DNA of 64,000 nucleotides from NCBI RefSeq assembly GCF_009741925.1, contig NZ_WPCC01000007.1:1-64000 (forward strand), given 5' to 3'. This stretch comes from Natronomonas sp. CBA1123 (lineage in GTDB: Archaea > Halobacteriota > Halobacteria > Halobacteriales > Haloarculaceae). Below are positions 1 through 8,831 of the stretch, one piece after another. Within the stretch, counting starts at the first letter, position 1; each line of letters begins with the position of its first letter. The translations under genes were made by a program, and so were the position numbers. A model generated the notes under the pieces. That model did no database searches. It saw only the letters and a list, made by a program, of their open reading frames with translations, and was not told where the DNA came from.

Positions 1-18
1 GCCGGGCTTTTGAACGGC

Positions 19-1218
19 ATGAGCCTCCAGCACTCTCACGGTTTCGACCTCGAAGCGCGACTCCGCGACCGTGAGCGGTCGGGCCTCCGGCGAGACCTCC
101 ACGCCCGTCGAGTCGGTCGCCGCCTCGAACCCCGGTCGCCCGCAGACCCCGGTGGCGACCCGCCGGTCTTCGGCGAACAGCGACTCGTCTTCGCCGCTAA
201 CAACTACCTCGGACTTGCGGGCGACGAACGGGTCGCTGCGGCAGCGGCCGAAACAGCCCACGAGGTCGGCACCGGCGCCGGAGCCTCCCGACTCGTCGTC
301 GGTGACACCCCCGCTCATCGTTCGCTGGAACGCCGGCTCGCGGACGAGAAGGGAACCGAGCGGGCGCTGGCGTTCTCCTCGGGCTACGCCGCGAACGTCG
401 GGACGCTCACCGCCTTAGACCCCGACGTTATCTTCTCGGACGAACTCAACCACGCCAGCATCGTCGATGGGGCGCGACTCTCGGGTGCCGACGTGGTGGT
501 GTACGACCACTGCGATGCCGAGGCGCTGGCCGAGGCCATGGACGCCCGAACGGAGGCCGGCCCTTCGGAGTCGTGGCTCGTCGTCACCGACTCGGTGTTC
601 TCGATGGACGGCGACGTAGCGCCGCTGGAAGCCATCTGTGACGCCGCCGACACCTATGGCGCGTGGGTGATGGTCGACGAGGCCCACGCCACGGGCGTCT
701 ACGACGGTGGCATCGTCGGCGAGCGTGGCCTCGAAGAGCGCATCGACGTGCAACTGGGGACGCTCTCGAAGGCGCTGGGCGCACAGGGTGGATTCGTCGC
801 CGGCGACGAACCGCTCGTCGAACACCTGCTCAACACCGCGCGGTCGTTCGTCTTCTCGACGGGGCTGGCCCCGCCGGCGGCAGCGGCCGCCGAACGGGCA
901 CTGGAACTGGCCCCCGAGCGGCGCAACGCGCTGTGGTCGAACGTCGAACGGCTTCGTTCGGGATTGGTGGAACTCGGCTACGACGTGTGGGGCGACACCC
1001 ACATCCTGCCGGTGGTCGTCGGCGACCGTGACACCGCCGTCGCGCTCGATGAACGTCTGGGGGAAGCGGGCATCGTCGCGCCGGCGATTCGCCCGCCGAC
1101 GGTTCCCGCCGGGTCAAGTCGGATTCGGCTCGCGCCGCAGTCGACCCACACGGACGCCGATATCGACCGCTGTCTCGCCGCCTTCGAGGCTGCGGGTAAT
1201 GAGGTCGGTCTCCTGTGA
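19..1218 (+). CDS. bioF: 8-amino-7-oxononanoate synthase (BioF)
   Basis: PLP-dependent alpha-oxoamine synthase of about 399 residues, normal for BioF. It condenses pimeloyl thioester with L-alanine to give KAPA, the first dedicated ring-forming step of biotin synthesis, in the cytoplasm. The aspartate that contacts the cofactor lies in DEAHA (about residues 220-224), and the Schiff-base lysine is in LGTLSKALGAQGG (Lys251). The early NNYLGL motif is also typical. An upstream in-frame TTG at 10 exists, but ATG at 19 is the natural start. The stop overlaps bioD by 4 bases, so the two form an operon. The close relative 2-amino-3-ketobutyrate CoA ligase is less likely given bioD next door. Confidence 0.93.
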   Translation: MSLQHSHGFDLEARLRDRERSGLRRDLHARRVGRRLEPRSPADPGGDPPVFGEQRLVFAANNYLGLAGDERVAAAAAETAHEVGTGAGASRLVVGDTPAHRSLERRLADEKGTERALAFSSGYAANVGTLTALDPDVIFSDELNHASIVDGARLSGADVVVYDHCDAEALAEAMDARTEAGPSESWLVVTDSVFSMDGDVAPLEAICDAADTYGAWVMVDEAHATGVYDGGIVGERGLEERIDVQLGTLSKALGAQGGFVAGDEPLVEHLLNTARSFVFSTGLAPPAAAAAERALELAPERRNALWSNVERLRSGLVELGYDVWGDTHILPVVVGDRDTAVALDERLGEAGIVAPAIRPPTVPAGSSRIRLAPQSTHTDADIDRCLAAFEAAGNEVGLL

Positions 1219-1880
1219 CCCTCGCCGTCGTCGGGACGGACACTGGCATCGGTAAGACCGTCGTGACGGCTGCGGTCGTCTCGGCGCTACGGGAGTCGAG
1301 CACCGACGCGCGTGCCATCAAACCCGCTCAAACCGGTTTTCCCGAGGACGACGACGCCGCGTTCGTCCAGCGGGTCTGTGGGGACGACGACGCCGCGGTG
1401 CGACTCCGAACCTACGGGGAACCGCTGGCACCTGCCGTCGCCGCCCGCCGAGCGGACGACCCCATCACCTACGACGCACTCCTGGCCGAAACCCGCGAGG
1501 CACTCGCCGATAGTGACGCGGCCATCGTCGAGGGTGCAGGCGGACTCCGAGTGCCGCTGTCGAACGACCCACCGCGGGAGATTCTCGACCTCGTCGCCGA
1601 CCTCGACGTGCCGGCGTTGGTCGTCGCGCGGTCGGGACTCGGGACGCTCAATCATACGGCGCTGACCGTCGAGGCACTGCGGCGGCGGGACGTACCCGTC
1701 GCCGGCGTCGCGCTCAACCGATACGAAGGTGCGACCGTCGCAGAACGGTCGAACCCCGAAGAACTCGAAGGAATGTGTGACTGTCCGGTCTGGACGCTTC
1801 CGGAACTCGAGGACACGACGCCGGAGGAAATCAGGGGCCTCGCGGACCACCTGCCCGCACACAGACTGATGGGGGAGTGA
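1215..1880 (+). CDS. bioD: Dethiobiotin synthetase (BioD)
   Basis: ATP-dependent carboxylase that closes the ureido ring of biotin, 221 residues. The N-terminal P-loop GTDTGIGKT and the VEGAGGLRVPL segment near residue 110 are diagnostic for BioD. The start is a GTG overlapping the bioF stop (GTGA), showing translational coupling. bioA and bioB are not in this window. The next gene downstream is convergent, so any further biotin genes must lie to the left of the window or elsewhere. Confidence 0.93.
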   Translation: MTLAVVGTDTGIGKTVVTAAVVSALRESSTDARAIKPAQTGFPEDDDAAFVQRVCGDDDAAVRLRTYGEPLAPAVAARRADDPITYDALLAETREALADSDAAIVEGAGGLRVPLSNDPPREILDLVADLDVPALVVARSGLGTLNHTALTVEALRRRDVPVAGVALNRYEGATVAERSNPEELEGMCDCPVWTLPELEDTTPEEIRGLADHLPAHRLMGE

Positions 1881-1969
1881 CCCCCGTGTGACACTACGGA
1901 GCCGTTCGGCTCCACTGTGTTATACCGTAGCAATCGGCTTAACTCTGTGGTCGGCCGTCGAATGGGCCA

Positions 1970-2686
1970 TCAGCGGTCACAGACGACGAAGTAACGCGCG
2001 CCGTCGCCGTCGATAACGTCGGTGACCGACCACGCCGTCGCGCCGATGGCGTCTCGAGCGGCCGCGGGCGTGAGACAGAGCAAATCCAGCCACGGCCCCA
2101 CGAGGTCTCGATATTCGGTTCGCATCCGTCGGCGCGCGACCCCGGCTTCGCGGTCGAAATCGAGTAGTTCCTCCCGCCCGGCGACGTGGTCGTCGGCGAC
2201 GGCGAAGGGGTCTTTGAAATCACCGACGACGCGACCACTTTCTGTCGTGGCGTCTTCGAGCGCCGACAGCGTCTCCTGAAGCGCCGCGACGGTCCCGCCG
2301 ACGCCGAACTGCGTCCCGGCGAGAAAGACGCAGTCGGCGACGACCGGCAGCGACCGGAGGTCGGCGCGGGTGACTCGTTCGACGCCACGGTCACGGGCGA
2401 CCCGGAGTGCGCCCCTACTCACGTCCGTTGCCACCACGTCGGTTCCCTCCTGCTGGAGGGCGAGCGCGTGCGAACCGGCGCCACAGCCGGCGTCGACGAC
2501 GATGCCACCGGTCTCGCGAACGCGCTTCAGAGCCGCTTCGCTCTCCGGCGGAAAGGAGTCGCCGAAGTACCACTCGGGGTGGCCGTCGCGGGTCGCGCCG
2601 GTGTGGCTCCGGTAGCGGCCGCTGCCGTCGTAGTCGTCACGGTAGAAGCCAAGGACCATCCGACCGAAAGCATCCGTCTCCTCCAT
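1970..2686 (-). CDS. Class I SAM-dependent methyltransferase
   Basis: About 238 residues with a Rossmann-type SAM-binding motif I (VVDAGCGAGSHAL) preceded by a short N-terminal helical segment, then an acidic loop (DVSRGAL) and motif-like ADLRSLP. Substrate is not identifiable from sequence. ATG at 2686 is preferred to an upstream GTG at 2698, because the region between is short and poorly protein-like. Convergent to bioD with 89 bases between the stops. Cytoplasmic, no membrane segments. The class assignment is secure; the specific function is unknown. Confidence 0.8.
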   Translation of the reverse strand: MEETDAFGRMVLGFYRDDYDGSGRYRSHTGATRDGHPEWYFGDSFPPESEAALKRVRETGGIVVDAGCGAGSHALALQQEGTDVVATDVSRGALRVARDRGVERVTRADLRSLPVVADCVFLAGTQFGVGGTVAALQETLSALEDATTESGRVVGDFKDPFAVADDHVAGREELLDFDREAGVARRRMRTEYRDLVGPWLDLLCLTPAAARDAIGATAWSVTDVIDGDGARYFVVCDR

Positions 2687-2748
2687 ACGGTGATGCACCG
2701 ACTCGGGCGTATTGTGTGTTATTGTGACAGGGTGACGAACCGCATGCC

Positions 2749-3807
2749 TTACGCTTCGAGCATCGCGTCGATGTCCGCGTAGTCGCGTAGGAGTTCACCC
2801 ATCCGCTCGACGGTGTGTGTATCGCGGGTCCGTCCCGAGCGAATGACCTTCTCGGCGCGGTCGAGCGTCGTCTTGGTGTCGGCACCCACGAGCAACACCG
2901 GCACGTCGGCGGCTTCGGCACGGCCGAGGACGGCCTCGGGCGGCCTGAACCCACCGGTCAACAGCAGACACTCGATACCGGATGCCTCCAGGGCTGCTGT
3001 CACTACGTCGGTCCGGTCGCCGCCGGTGATGAGCGCGGCGTCGCGGACCCGGCGGAGCTGTCCGAGCGCCTCGCCGGCGGTCATCGCACCGACGACGAAC
3101 CGCTCGAGGAGCCCGTCGGTCGGCGCCTCGCTGGTCAGCACGTCGGCGCCGAGTTCGCTGGCCAGTTCCGCGACCGTGACGCCCGCGAGGTCGCGGTCAC
3201 GCGGGACGGTTCCGAACACCCGGACGCCTCGCCCTTCGAGGAAGGGGACCACGTCGCTCGCGAGGCCGTCGAACGCCGCGTCGGAAACCGCGTTGAACAG
3301 CACCCCACCGAGGCGGTCACCGAGGTACTCGGCGGCGGCCAACACCTCGTCGATGTCGCTCGGCTGGGCGTAGGGAACGACCAGTACGACCGTCGCGTCG
3401 AGCAACTCGGCGATGTCGCGGTCGGTCAATCCGACGATACCGCCGGTCGTCAGCGACCCGCCCCCCTCGAGTATCATCCGGTCGCTGTCTTCGGCCAGCG
3501 CCTCGAACTCCTCGGTGATTCGCTCCCGGAGGGCCTCGGGGTCTTCGCGGCCGCGAATCGCCTCCTGAATGAACGTCGAGGAGTAGACGACCGGCTCCAT
3601 CTCGTGGGTCTGGCTGTCGATGTCCAACACCTCGCGAGCCAAGAGCGGGTCCTCGTCGAGGGTCTTGCCGACCGACGACTGCAGTCGCGTCCCTTTGGGT
3701 TTCATGTAGCCGACGCGCTCGCCGCGCTCCTGGGCGGCTTTGGCCAACGCCAGTGCGACGGCGGTCTTGCCTGTGCTCTCTTCGGTCGAGGTGACGAGTA
3801 GGGTCAT
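2749..3807 (-). CDS. BioD-like P-loop / DRTGG domain protein (phosphotransacetylase N-terminal-like)
   Basis: 352 residues. The N-terminal half is a BioD/CobQ-type P-loop ATPase (STEESTGKTAVALALAKAA at the start, LEGGGSLTTGG near residue 115). The C-terminal third is a DRTGG domain, with the ITGGDRTD motif near residue 250. The same two domains precede the catalytic domain of long phosphotransacetylases, but that catalytic domain is absent here. Its ATG overlaps the stop of the ADP-forming acetyl-CoA synthetase gene by 4 bases, so both are translated from one message. Inference: a regulatory or sensing partner for acetyl-CoA/acetate interconversion. It is unlikely to be a phosphotransacetylase itself. 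Confidence 0.82.
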   Translation of the reverse strand: MTLLVTSTEESTGKTAVALALAKAAQERGERVGYMKPKGTRLQSSVGKTLDEDPLLAREVLDIDSQTHEMEPVVYSSTFIQEAIRGREDPEALRERITEEFEALAEDSDRMILEGGGSLTTGGIVGLTDRDIAELLDATVVLVVPYAQPSDIDEVLAAAEYLGDRLGGVLFNAVSDAAFDGLASDVVPFLEGRGVRVFGTVPRDRDLAGVTVAELASELGADVLTSEAPTDGLLERFVVGAMTAGEALGQLRRVRDAALITGGDRTDVVTAALEASGIECLLLTGGFRPPEAVLGRAEAADVPVLLVGADTKTTLDRAEKVIRSGRTRDTHTVERMGELLRDYADIDAMLEA

Positions 3808-5897
3808 AATCTTTCTGGGTCGACGGTGAGTCTGATGTCGATGGCGACGACGCCGTCGGGCGTCGCCACCAGCGGATTGATGTCCAGTTCGACGATGGCG
3901 GGGAAGTCGGTGACGAGTTGGGAGAGTCGCTGGATGGTCTCGACGACGGCGTATTCGTCGACCGGCGTCCGGCCGCGTGCGCCCCGCAACAGCGGTGCCG
4001 CGTCGATGTCGTCTATCATGCTCGCCGCCTCGGGTTCGGAGACCGGGGCGACCCGGAGCGTGGTGTCCTCGAACACCTCGACGAAGACGCCGCCGAGACC
4101 GAACAGCACGAGCGGGCCGAACTGCGGGTCGCGGTTCAACCCGAGGATGGTCTCGACCCCGTCGTCGAGGTCGACCATCTCCTGGACCTGCACGCCGAGG
4201 ATGCGGGCGTCGGGTTGGTAGTTGCGGGCGCGCGTAAGGAGGGTCTCGTAGATGTCCGCCACGTCGGCGTCCGCGACGCCGACTTCCACCCCGCCGACGT
4301 CGGTCTTGTGGAGGATGTCCGGCGAGACGATTTTCATCACCACGTCGCCGTCGATTCCTTCGGCGACTCGTCGGGCGTCTCCCGGGGAGTCGACGATATC
4401 GCTTTCGGGGGTCGGAATCCCGTAGGCGTCGAGCAGTCCCATCGCCTCGATGCCGAGTCGGTTGTCCCGTGCGCCTTCGACGCGCCCCAGAATCTCGCGA
4501 GCGCGGTCGCGGTCGACGTCGAACGTCGTCGGCTCCTCGTACTCGCGCCGTCGAATCTCCCGATAGTCGTACAGCGCCTCGAGGCTTCGGACGGCCCGAG
4601 CGGGGTCGAAGTAGGTCGGCATGCCAGCCGCCGCGAGCGTCTCCGCCGCCGTCTCGGTCGAGGAACCACCCATCAGACAGACGGCGACCGGTTGCGCTCG
4701 CGTCTCGCCGAGTGCGGTCAGCCGCTCGGCCAGCGACTCGAAGGACAGCGTCGCGGTCGGACAGGCGATGACGACTGCCGCACCGACGGCGGGGTCATCG
4801 AGGACGACCTCCAGGGCTCGCTCGAAGCGTTCGACCGGCGCGTCACCGATGATATCCACCGGATTCTGCCCGCTGGCCGACTGGGGGAGGACGTCGGCCA
4901 GCGCTGCACGGGTCTCCCCGCCGAGCGAGGCGAGGTCGAGGGCTGCGTCGCCGATGGCGTCGGTCGCCATCACGCCCGGCCCGCCGGCGTTGGTCACGAC
5001 GGCGACACCATCAGCGTTCGGGATGGGTTGGCCGGCCAACATCGCGCCGAAGTCGAACAACTCCTCGGCTGACTCCACGCGGAGGACACCTGCCCCGTCC
5101 AATCCGGCTTCGTAGGCGGCTTCGCTGCCGGCGATTGCGCCGGTGTGTGAGGCCGCGGCGTGGGCGCCGGCCTCCGTTCGGCCCGACTTCACGACGACGA
5201 CGGGCGTCTCGGCGGTCACCTCGCGTGCGGTTCTGACGAACGCTTCGCCGTCCTCGATGCTTTCGAGGTACCCCAACACCACGTCGGTCCCCGAATCCGC
5301 CCCCCACGCCTCGATGAAGTCCGTCTCGTCGAGGACGGCCTTGTTACCGAGGGAGACGATGTCGTTGAAGCCGATGTCGCGGTCGGCGGCCCAATCGAGG
5401 ACGGCCGTGACGAACGCGCCGGATTGGCTCATAAACGAGATGGAACCGGGGTCGGCGTTCCGCGGACCGAACGTGGCGTTCAGTCCCGACGGTGTCGAGA
5501 TGATGCCCAAGGAGTTCGGCCCGACGAGGTTCAACTCGTAGTGGTTCGCGAGGTCGACGAGCGCCTCCTCGCGGGCGGTTCCGTCGCCGCCGGATTCGCC
5601 GAACCCGGCGGTAATCACGACGACGTTTTCGATACCTGCTTCGCCTGCCGACTCGATGACCTCGAGGGCCGTCGCGGCCGGCACCACGACGACGGCGAGG
5701 TCGGCGCTGGTCTCGGATACGTCGTCGTAACAGGGGCGGTCGAACAGCCGGTCGTCGGTCGGGTTGACCGGGACGACCGACCCTTCGAAATCCGCGAGGA
5801 GGTTCTCCATCACGGCTCGCCCGACCGACCCCTTGCGGTCGGTCGCTCCGACGACGGCGACCCGCTCCGGGGCGAACAGTCCCGAGAGTTCGCTCAT
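3804..5897 (-). CDS. acd: ADP-forming acetate--CoA ligase, fused alpha/beta subunits
   Basis: About 697 residues. Order: CoA-binding Rossmann domain (starts MSELSGLFAPERVAVVGATDRKG), succinyl-CoA-ligase-like domains with the phospho-histidine in SHTGAIAGS (about His251), then a C-terminal ATP-grasp beta domain. Haloarchaeal and other archaeal ACDs make ATP from acetyl-CoA by this route. The fused single-chain form is usual in haloarchaea; hyperthermophiles often split it. The open frame continues far upstream of the ATG at 5897, but that part is an antisense shadow of znuB. Coupled by 4-base overlap to the downstream BioD-like/DRTGG gene. Confidence 0.92.
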   Translation of the reverse strand: MSELSGLFAPERVAVVGATDRKGSVGRAVMENLLADFEGSVVPVNPTDDRLFDRPCYDDVSETSADLAVVVVPAATALEVIESAGEAGIENVVVITAGFGESGGDGTAREEALVDLANHYELNLVGPNSLGIISTPSGLNATFGPRNADPGSISFMSQSGAFVTAVLDWAADRDIGFNDIVSLGNKAVLDETDFIEAWGADSGTDVVLGYLESIEDGEAFVRTAREVTAETPVVVVKSGRTEAGAHAAASHTGAIAGSEAAYEAGLDGAGVLRVESAEELFDFGAMLAGQPIPNADGVAVVTNAGGPGVMATDAIGDAALDLASLGGETRAALADVLPQSASGQNPVDIIGDAPVERFERALEVVLDDPAVGAAVVIACPTATLSFESLAERLTALGETRAQPVAVCLMGGSSTETAAETLAAAGMPTYFDPARAVRSLEALYDYREIRRREYEEPTTFDVDRDRAREILGRVEGARDNRLGIEAMGLLDAYGIPTPESDIVDSPGDARRVAEGIDGDVVMKIVSPDILHKTDVGGVEVGVADADVADIYETLLTRARNYQPDARILGVQVQEMVDLDDGVETILGLNRDPQFGPLVLFGLGGVFVEVFEDTTLRVAPVSEPEAASMIDDIDAAPLLRGARGRTPVDEYAVVETIQRLSQLVTDFPAIVELDINPLVATPDGVVAIDIRLTVDPERL

Positions 5898-5956
5898 CGG
5901 CTGTCGGTTCTCGGCGGCGGCGTAAATAGCTGTACCTCGTGGTGGGCGGTTCGCTG

Positions 5957-6994
5957 TCAGTGCGTCGAAACCGCTCGGAACTCGCCGGTGGAAGCGGCGA
6001 CAGACAGCGCGTAGATTCCGATGGCGACGACGACGATGGTGCCGCCCGGCGGGGCGTTCAGCGGGAAGGCGACCGAGAGGCCGACCAACACCGAGAGTTC
6101 GCCGAACAGCACGCCGAGGTACATCGATTCGCGGAAGTCGGCGGCGATTTGGGTGGCCGCCGCGACCGGGACGACCAGAAGCGCCGCGACGAGGATGATG
6201 CCGAGCACCTGCATCGCCCCGACGACGACGAACGACGTGAGGACGACCAGCAGCGTGTTGTGGAGGCCAACGTCGAGTTGGGCGACGCGGGCGGCCTGTT
6301 CGTCGAAGGTGATGAACAGCAGTTGCTTGTGTCGGGCCGCGATGACGGCGACGACGACTGCCGACAGCGCGCCCATCAGCCACGCACCGCTCGGCGTGAC
6401 GAAGCCGACGTTGCCGAACAGGAAGCTCTCGATGTTGAGCCCCGAGAACCCGCCACCGATGGAGATAATGATGGTGCCGACGGCGAACGACCCCGTGAGC
6501 ATGATGGCGATGGGCACGTCGCCGTAGGTGTCGGTGTGCTCGGTGAGCCACTGGACGGCGAAGGCACCGAGAATGCCCGCGATGAGCGCCGGGAGCAGGA
6601 TGGGCGTCGACCAGCCGGTCGAGGCGGCGAAGAACAGACCGAAGGCGACCCCGGCGAAGGCCGTGTGAGCCAGCGTCTCGCCGATGAGCGCCATCTCCCG
6701 GTGGACGAGGTAGGTACCGACCAGCGGCGCGACGATGCCGATGAGGACGCCGGTCGCAAGCGAGTTCCAGACGAACCGGAACCGAAGCAGGTCGGTCCCG
6801 ACGAGGAGGCCGAGGAGGTGGCCGGTGTCGACGAGCGTCGTCGCCAGCGTCGCACCGAGGCCGCCGATAGTTCCGGGGCCGTAGGCTTCGGCGAACGTCG
6901 CCAGCAGGTAGAGTCCGGAGACGACGGCCAACAGCGCCGTCACACCCACGCCGACTCGGACGAGGCCACGTCGGGCAGCGCGTTCGACCGCCAT
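5957..6994 (-). CDS. znuB: Metal ABC transporter permease (ZnuB/ABC-3 family)
   Basis: 345 residues and largely hydrophobic, with about eight to nine membrane segments. It has the ABC-3 family signatures GLLVGTDLLRFRFVWNSLA and, near residue 105, HREMALIGETLAHTAFAGV, the EAA-like loop that contacts the ATPase. Forms the inner-membrane channel for Zn2+ or Mn2+ import. The start overlaps the stop of the ATPase gene by one base. Order is substrate-binding protein, ATPase, permease, all on the minus strand. Zn versus Mn cannot be told from sequence. Confidence 0.92.
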   Translation of the reverse strand: MAVERAARRGLVRVGVGVTALLAVVSGLYLLATFAEAYGPGTIGGLGATLATTLVDTGHLLGLLVGTDLLRFRFVWNSLATGVLIGIVAPLVGTYLVHREMALIGETLAHTAFAGVAFGLFFAASTGWSTPILLPALIAGILGAFAVQWLTEHTDTYGDVPIAIMLTGSFAVGTIIISIGGGFSGLNIESFLFGNVGFVTPSGAWLMGALSAVVVAVIAARHKQLLFITFDEQAARVAQLDVGLHNTLLVVLTSFVVVGAMQVLGIILVAALLVVPVAAATQIAADFRESMYLGVLFGELSVLVGLSVAFPLNAPPGGTIVVVAIGIYALSVAASTGEFRAVSTH

Positions 6995-7734
6995 CAGTGG
7001 TGGTGGCCGACGACCTGTCCGGTCGAGCCGTAGGCGCGCTCTAAGGCGTCGCTCTCGTGGAAGGACTCGGGGTCGCCGTGGTGGTACAGTTCCGTGTTGA
7101 GACAGGCGATGCGACTCGCGCGGTCGGTGACGACGCCGATGTCGTGTTCGATGAGGACGATGGTGATGCCCTCGCTGTTGAGTTCGTCGAGCAGGCCGTA
7201 GAAACGGTCCCGGGACTCGGCGTCGACACCGACGGTCGGCTCGTCGAGTGCGAGCAGGTCGGCGTCGCTGGCGAGCGCGCGGGCGATGAACGCCCGCTGG
7301 CGCTGGCCGCCGGAGAGGGTGTTGAGCTTTCGGTCGGCGAGGTCGGTGATGTCCACCCGGGCCATAGCGGCCTCGACGGCCTGGTGGTCTTCCTCCCGTA
7401 GGCGGCCGGAGCCGACGTGGGGATAACGACCCATCTCGACGACTTCCTCGACGGTGACGGGCATCGCCGTTCCCTTCTCGGTCGACTTCTGGGAGACGTA
7501 GCCGATTCGGTGGCCGTCCTCGAAGGACTCGATAGGCTCGCCGAACAACTCGACTGAGCCCTCGTCGGGTTCGACGAGTCCCAACATGACGCTCAACAGC
7601 GTCGTCTTCCCCGAACCGTTCGGGCCGATGAGTCCGAGGAATTCGCCTTCCGCGATGGTCAGCGACACGTCTCGAAGTGCGGGGGCCTCCCCGTAACTGA
7701 ACGAGACGTTCTCGATGCGGACGGCGTCGGTCAT
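6994..7734 (-). CDS. znuC: Metal ABC transporter ATP-binding protein (ZnuC-like)
   Basis: About 246 residues from ATG 7734 (MTDAVRIENVSFSYG). Walker A is GPNGSGKTTLL, the signature motif LSGGQRQRAFIARAL, and Walker B LLALDEP, followed by the H-loop LIEHD. This powers the metal importer. A longer in-frame extension to 7815 runs antisense-like through the substrate-binding gene and is rejected; the ATG at 7734 overlaps the znuA stop by 4 bases, giving tight coupling of all three genes. Confidence 0.95.
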   Translation of the reverse strand: MTDAVRIENVSFSYGEAPALRDVSLTIAEGEFLGLIGPNGSGKTTLLSVMLGLVEPDEGSVELFGEPIESFEDGHRIGYVSQKSTEKGTAMPVTVEEVVEMGRYPHVGSGRLREEDHQAVEAAMARVDITDLADRKLNTLSGGQRQRAFIARALASDADLLALDEPTVGVDAESRDRFYGLLDELNSEGITIVLIEHDIGVVTDRASRIACLNTELYHHGDPESFHESDALERAYGSTGQVVGHHH

Positions 7735-8735
7735 TCGGCTTTCAGTGCGGCTTTGAATGCCGGCAGGTTTAGCTCTTTCATCTGTTCGACGTACCCCCAG
7801 CCGTCGTCGAGCCACTGCTGTTTCGTCCCTTCCGCCGAGGAGATGGCGACCGCTTCCTCGGCGTTCGATTCGTTGACGATGGTCTCGGCGAGACGTGGCG
7901 AGGAGAACGTGTCGTAGAGGACGACATCGATACCGTTGTCGTCGACGATGTCGATGGTTTCGCTGATTTCCGCCGACCCGGGTTCGGCGTTCGGGGAGAC
8001 GCCGACCGGCGAGTGGACTTCGAAGCCGTAGCGCGCAGCGAGATACTGATAGGAGTCGTGGCCCGCGACGACGACGGTGTCGATGGAGCGCTCGGAGAGT
8101 TCCGACTCGAAGGTCTCGTCGAGGGTTTCGAGTTCCTCGACGTAGGCGTCGGTGTTCGAGCGGTAGGTCTCGGCGTTGTCGGGGTCGGCCTCAGCTAGCG
8201 CCTCGCCGATGGTCCGGACGCTCGTGGCCGACCGGACCGGGTCGGTCCAGTAGTGGGGGTCGAAGTCGCCGCCGTCGTGTGTATCTTCTTCGTGTTCCTC
8301 GGTGTGGTCCTCTTCGTGGTTGTCATCGCCGTGTTCGTGGCCGCTCCCGATTTCTCGAAGCTCCACGTTCGCGAGTGCATCGGTGACCGTGACTCCCTCG
8401 TGATTCGACCGGAGGTTCTCCGCGCTGTCGAGGGCCCAGTTCTGGAATCCCGGGATGTCGAGGTAGACGAACGCGGCCGACCGAGCGGCGTCGACCTGTG
8501 CCTGGGAGCCGACTTCGTACTGGTGGCCCATCTCTCCGGGCGGAATGGGGTTCTGCACCTCGGCCACGTCGCCGACGACGTGACGGGTGAAGTCGGCCAA
8601 CGTGAAAAACGAGGTGAACACTCCCTCCCCCTCGCTATCGCCGCCAGCGGCGCCGGGGTCACCGAGACAGCCAGCGAGGCTCCCGCCGACAACCGCCGCC
8701 GTTCCGCCGAGTACCTGTCGTCGCGTCGGGTTCAT
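7731..8735 (-). CDS. znuA: Metal ABC transporter substrate-binding lipoprotein (ZnuA-like)
   Basis: About 334 residues. It starts with a Tat signal (NPTRRQVLGG) followed by the lipobox LAGC, so it is exported folded and lipid-anchored outside the membrane. Cluster A-I metal-binding fold: conserved His/Glu/Asp positions, a His/Asp/Glu-rich loop around residues 136-165, then DPHYWTDP. The His-rich loop is typical of zinc-binding ZnuA proteins and favours Zn over Mn. Two ATGs are possible (8735, 8741); 8735 gives the cleanest Tat N-terminus. First gene of the three-gene operon, and the upstream region holds three direct repeats. Confidence 0.92.
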   Translation of the reverse strand: MNPTRRQVLGGTAAVVGGSLAGCLGDPGAAGGDSEGEGVFTSFFTLADFTRHVVGDVAEVQNPIPPGEMGHQYEVGSQAQVDAARSAAFVYLDIPGFQNWALDSAENLRSNHEGVTVTDALANVELREIGSGHEHGDDNHEEDHTEEHEEDTHDGGDFDPHYWTDPVRSATSVRTIGEALAEADPDNAETYRSNTDAYVEELETLDETFESELSERSIDTVVVAGHDSYQYLAARYGFEVHSPVGVSPNAEPGSAEISETIDIVDDNGIDVVLYDTFSSPRLAETIVNESNAEEAVAISSAEGTKQQWLDDGWGYVEQMKELNLPAFKAALKAE

Positions 8736-8740
8736 ACCCA

Positions 8741-8791
8741 TCAGTTACCCATCTCCAGTTAAAAATGTTATTATCTATTAGACCTCAGTTA
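8741..8791 (-). promoter_or_regulatory. znuA promoter region with three direct repeats
   Basis: An AT-rich stretch (A/T run at 8759-8770) sits about 25-30 bases before the znuA ATG and can serve as the TATA element. On the plus strand the heptamer YCAGTTA occurs three times: 8741-8747, 8755-8761 and 8785-8791. Two copies share the longer form CTCAGTTAA or TCCAGTTAA. Their spacing around the TATA element suggests an operator for a metal-responsive repressor, but this is inference only. Confidence 0.4.
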
Positions 8792-8831
8792 ATAAGATAC
8801 GGGCCAATACCGCGATGACTTGTTAACCACC

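Noticed and set aside
5898-6551. Open frame extending the acetyl-CoA synthetase N-terminus by over 200 residues
   Set aside because: It runs antisense across znuB, is His/Arg-rich and not protein-like; the conserved start is ATG 5897.
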